Below are positions 61,801 through 64,000 of a stretch of DNA of 64,000 nt, one piece after another (the first letter of the stretch is position 1; the number at the start of each line of letters is the position of its first letter). The notes beneath the pieces were generated by a model. It did not search any database. It saw only the letters and a program-made list of their open reading frames with translations, and had not been told where the DNA came from. The position numbers and the translations under genes are program-made. Where the stretch lies: NCBI RefSeq assembly GCF_036365825.1, contig NZ_CP142675.1, positions 1,612,001 through 1,676,000 on the forward strand. Reading direction: 5' to 3'. The DNA is from Qipengyuania sp. HL-TH1. GTDB lineage: Bacteria > Pseudomonadota > Alphaproteobacteria > Sphingomonadales > Sphingomonadaceae.

Positions 61801-62373
61801 ATGAGCTTTCGCACCATGGGAAGCGACACCACCAGATCCGGCACGCCGGGCTCGAACAAGGGCGCGCGCGGCCGCCAGTATTCCCGCCCGCGCGGGGGCC
61901 TGGCCAAGCCGATCAGCGACTTGATGCCGCAGATCGGGCGCAGCGCCTTTCGCCGGTTCGGCTTCGTCCAGAGCTCGGTCGTCAGCCGCTGGCCCGAAAT
62001 CGTCGGCCCGACCCATGCGCGCGTCTGCACGCCCGAGATGATCCGCTTTCCCCCCGGCGAGAAAGCGGAGGGAATCATGCATCTCGTGGTCAAACCCGCG
62101 CATGCGCCGCTGGTGCAGCAGGTGCTGCCCGAGATCATCGAGCGGGTGAACCGCTTCTTCGGCTATCGCGCGGTCGCGCGGATCAAGCTGCGGCAAGGCG
62201 AGGTTAAGCCGCCGCCCGACAGGGAAAAACCCAAGGCGCCGCCATCGCTCAAGCCCATTCCGATGGAATTGGGCGACAGCCTGCGCGACATCGGCGACCC
62301 CGAATTGCGCACCGTGCTCGAATCGCTGGCGCGCAGCATGGGATCGCAAGAGAATGGGAACGAGGACACGTGA
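61801..62373 (+). CDS. DUF721 (DciA-like) protein
   Basis: A 190-residue protein with the DUF721/DciA domain (about residues 38-130: SAFRRFGFVQSSVVSRWPEI, GIMHLVVKPAHAPLVQQVLP) and disordered tails at both ends. DciA proteins are the ancestral loaders or operators of the replicative helicase DnaB; the alphaproteobacterial branch is less studied. The stop overlaps the following DsbA-like gene in GTGA, and mutY-DUF721-dsbA-smc is a common alphaproteobacterial gene order. Start ATG 61801; ATG 61816 is an alternative. Confidence 0.87.
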   Translation: MSFRTMGSDTTRSGTPGSNKGARGRQYSRPRGGLAKPISDLMPQIGRSAFRRFGFVQSSVVSRWPEIVGPTHARVCTPEMIRFPPGEKAEGIMHLVVKPAHAPLVQQVLPEIIERVNRFFGYRAVARIKLRQGEVKPPPDREKPKAPPSLKPIPMELGDSLRDIGDPELRTVLESLARSMGSQENGNEDT

Positions 62374-63077
62374 CGAAGAAAAAGCTGACATTGGCCGCGC
62401 TGGCGCTGGCTGGGGCCGGGACGCTGGCGATCACCGCCAGCGCGCAGGAACGGCTGGTCCTGCCGGGCGGCAATTGGGCGGCCATGCTCGACCGGACCGA
62501 CGGCGGGCACCGCTTCGGCAATCCCGCCGCCGAGACCAAGCTCATCGAATTCATGAGCTACACCTGCTCGCATTGCGCGCAATTCGCGCGGCGGGGCGAT
62601 GGCGCGCTCAAGCTGGCCTATGTCCCCACGGGCAAGATCAGCTATGAAATCCGCCATCTGATCCGCGACCCGGTCGATCTGACCGCGGCACTGCTTACGC
62701 ATTGCGGCGACCCGAAGAAATTCGGCCGCAATCACGAAGCGATCACCTATCGCTACGACGAATGGATCGAAAAGGCGCGCACCGCGACGCAGGCCCAGAA
62801 ATCGCGCTGGCAGTTCGGTTCGCTTTCGGCCCGCTTGCAGGCGATCGCCAGCGATCTCGATTTCTACGACATCATGGAAACGCGCGGCTATTCGCGCGCC
62901 GAGATGAACCGCTGCCTGTCGGACGAGGCCAAGGCCAATGCGATGGCCGACCGTTCGGCTGCGGATGCCGAACGCTATGGCATCACCGGCACGCCCAGCT
63001 TCGTGCTCGACGGCAAGCTGCTCGAGGGTACGCATGACTGGCCCACGCTCGAAAAGCAGCTCAAGGACGCCATCTGA
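62370..63077 (+). CDS. Periplasmic DsbA-family thiol oxidoreductase, first copy
   Basis: A 235-residue thioredoxin-fold protein with a cleavable signal peptide (MTKKKLTLAALALAGAGTLA, cleavage expected after ASA at about residue 25). The redox pair is CSHC in SYTCSHCAQFARRG, and the cis-proline lies in GTPSFVLDGK. It probably forms or shuffles disulfides in periplasmic proteins. Start GTG 62370 overlaps the DUF721 stop. A second, lipoprotein-type homologue follows. Confidence 0.92.
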   Translation: MTKKKLTLAALALAGAGTLAITASAQERLVLPGGNWAAMLDRTDGGHRFGNPAAETKLIEFMSYTCSHCAQFARRGDGALKLAYVPTGKISYEIRHLIRDPVDLTAALLTHCGDPKKFGRNHEAITYRYDEWIEKARTATQAQKSRWQFGSLSARLQAIASDLDFYDIMETRGYSRAEMNRCLSDEAKANAMADRSAADAERYGITGTPSFVLDGKLLEGTHDWPTLEKQLKDAI

Positions 63078-63186
63078 CCGCGTTCGAACCGGTTTTCGGG
63101 GGAAAGCCCTGTGGATACGCCTGCCTCCGCCTTTTCACGGCTGCACCCCCGAGCCTAGCCTCTTCAGTCCAGACACGAGGATATTC

Positions 63187-63927
63187 ATGACCAAGACCCT
63201 GCGTTTCGCCCTTGCCGCCCCGCTCGCCCTGGCGCTCGCCGCCTGTGGGTCCTCAGCCGAGGAAACCGGCGACATCGAAAGCGAAGCGATCGCCGCCATC
63301 CCCGCGCCCGAAGGCAGCGAATGGCGCACCACCGCGGTCATGACCGAAGACGGCGGCACGCTGGTCGGCAATCCCGACGCGCCGCTCAAGCTGATCGAAT
63401 ACGGCTCGCTCACCTGCGGCACCTGCGCGCGCTTCTCGATGGAAGGCGCGGAACCGCTGATGGAATATGTCGACAGCGGCGTGGTCAGCTTCGAACTGCG
63501 CCAGTTCGCGATCCACGGGCCGATCGACCTGATGCTGGGCCGGTTGACGCAATGCGGCCCCGCCTCCGCGGTCATCCCGCTGTCGGACCAGGTCTGGGGC
63601 AATTTCGAAAGCATCATGGAACCGGTCCAGACCAACCAGGCCGCTTTCGAAGCCGCCATGCAGCGCCCGATGGAGGAACGCTTCGTGGTCGCTGCCGAAC
63701 AGCTCGGCTATCTCGATTTCTTCGCGGCGCGCGGGATCAGCGAAGACCAGGGCCGCCAGTGCCTGGCCGATGTCGCCAAGCTCGAGGAACAGGCCGATCA
63801 CACGCAGCGCTACAGTCAGGAATACAACATCTCGGGCACGCCGACCTTCAAGCTGAACGGCCGCGATGTCGATGCCAACACCTGGGCGGCGCTGGAACCC
63901 ATCCTCCAGCGCGCCGGCGCCAGGTAA
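63187..63927 (+). CDS. DsbA-family thiol oxidoreductase, lipoprotein, second copy
   Basis: A 246-residue homologue of the preceding gene with a lipoprotein signal (APLALALAACGSS; lipobox LAAC at Cys20) instead of a cleaved leader. The redox pair is CGTC in SLTCGTCARFS, and the cis-proline lies in GTPTFKLNG. It is likely membrane-tethered in the periplasm. The different dipeptides between the cysteines (SH against GT) suggest different redox potentials. It lies 27 bp upstream of smc. Confidence 0.92.
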   Translation: MTKTLRFALAAPLALALAACGSSAEETGDIESEAIAAIPAPEGSEWRTTAVMTEDGGTLVGNPDAPLKLIEYGSLTCGTCARFSMEGAEPLMEYVDSGVVSFELRQFAIHGPIDLMLGRLTQCGPASAVIPLSDQVWGNFESIMEPVQTNQAAFEAAMQRPMEERFVVAAEQLGYLDFFAARGISEDQGRQCLADVAKLEEQADHTQRYSQEYNISGTPTFKLNGRDVDANTWAALEPILQRAGAR

Positions 63928-63954
63928 GTCCGGCGCCGGGGGGACAGGACGACG

Positions 63955-64000
63955 ATGCGCATCTCGAAGCTCCGGTTGAGCGGCTTCAAGAGCTTCGTCG
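63955..64000 (+). CDS. smc: Chromosome segregation protein SMC, first 15 codons
   Basis: Only MRISKLRLSGFKSFV is inside the window; this is the invariant N-terminus of SMC, just before the Walker A region. AGGA lies ahead of ATG 63955. SMC is a condensin-type ATPase organising the chromosome. The gene order dsbA-like then smc is common in alphaproteobacteria. The rest of the gene lies beyond base 64000. Confidence 0.88.
   Translation, partial: MRISKLRLSGFKSFV

Noticed and set aside
1..64000. CRISPR arrays, tRNA or rRNA genes, insertion sequences, prophage
   Set aside because: No regularly spaced repeats, cloverleaf-like sequences, transposase or phage structural genes were recognised on reading. 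A tRNAscan and IS search would settle this.

Overview
The window reads as chromosome of a GC-rich alphaproteobacterium, most likely Sphingomonadales (Erythrobacteraceae/Sphingomonadaceae). The pointers are a C4-pathway hemA, MucR and DUF1489 proteins, an alpha-type Fur without the CxxC zinc motif, a short cytosolic CorC in a miaB-phoH-ybeY-corC run, and mutY/DUF721/DsbA/smc gene order. This placement is inference from gene content. Nearly all of the window is densely packed core genome, with many ATGA, GTGA or TGATG overlaps. No tRNA, rRNA, CRISPR, IS element or prophage was seen.

Layout. 1-2.2 kb: a truncated AT-richer Mrr-like restriction endonuclease running off the left edge, then pgi. 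2.2-6 kb: lepB-rnc-era plus an MgtC-family membrane protein. 6-11.5 kb (minus): a 60-residue helix-turn-helix-like protein, topA, a membrane protein, dprA, plsY. 11.6-17.7 kb (plus): murI, hemA, a YdeI-like protein, a TauD-family dioxygenase, a SleB-like wall hydrolase, a nitroreductase and an MBL-like protein. 17.7-25.3 kb (minus): polyamine genes (ornithine decarboxylase, nspC, a carboxynorspermidine synthase homologue) interleaved with a TetR regulator, an MpaB-type oxygenase and two lipoproteins. 25.4-29.2 kb (plus): a threonine dehydratase, betaine-lipid genes btaA (frameshifted as sequenced) and btaB, and two MAPEG proteins. 29.4-42.8 kb (minus): trxB, a phosphatase, a trehalose block (otsA, GH15, otsB), an aspartic protease, egtD-egtB, class II DAHP synthase and an M16 peptidase. 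42.9-47.1 kb (plus): nfuA, a nitroreductase, tsaB, rimI, mucR, fur, plsC. 47.1-53 kb (minus): lysR, corC, ybeY, phoH, miaB, a foreign-looking ORF, ppiB. 53.1-64 kb: mgtE, DUF1489, a chemotaxis receptor, a DsbA/FrnE protein, nudC, a serine hydrolase, mutY, a DUF721 protein, two DsbA-like thiol proteins and the first codons of smc.

How the genes fit together. ODC, the carboxynorspermidine synthase homologue and NspC can make spermidine from ornithine and aspartate semialdehyde. BtaA/BtaB would make phosphorus-free betaine lipids, but btaA as read is broken by one base. OtsA/OtsB make trehalose, and the GH15 enzyme between them may recycle it. EgtB/EgtD make the ergothioneine core.

The best unexplained signals are non-coding: a 26-bp perfect pyrimidine-purine tract just upstream of topA; two copies of a long palindromic repeat, one inside the phoH-ybeY operon; a strong terminator abutting the first possible fur start; and a promoter that predicts a leaderless mRNA for a 73-residue membrane protein. 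I did not find a convincing wholly new multi-gene system. The truncated endonuclease at the left edge is the most likely doorway to one.
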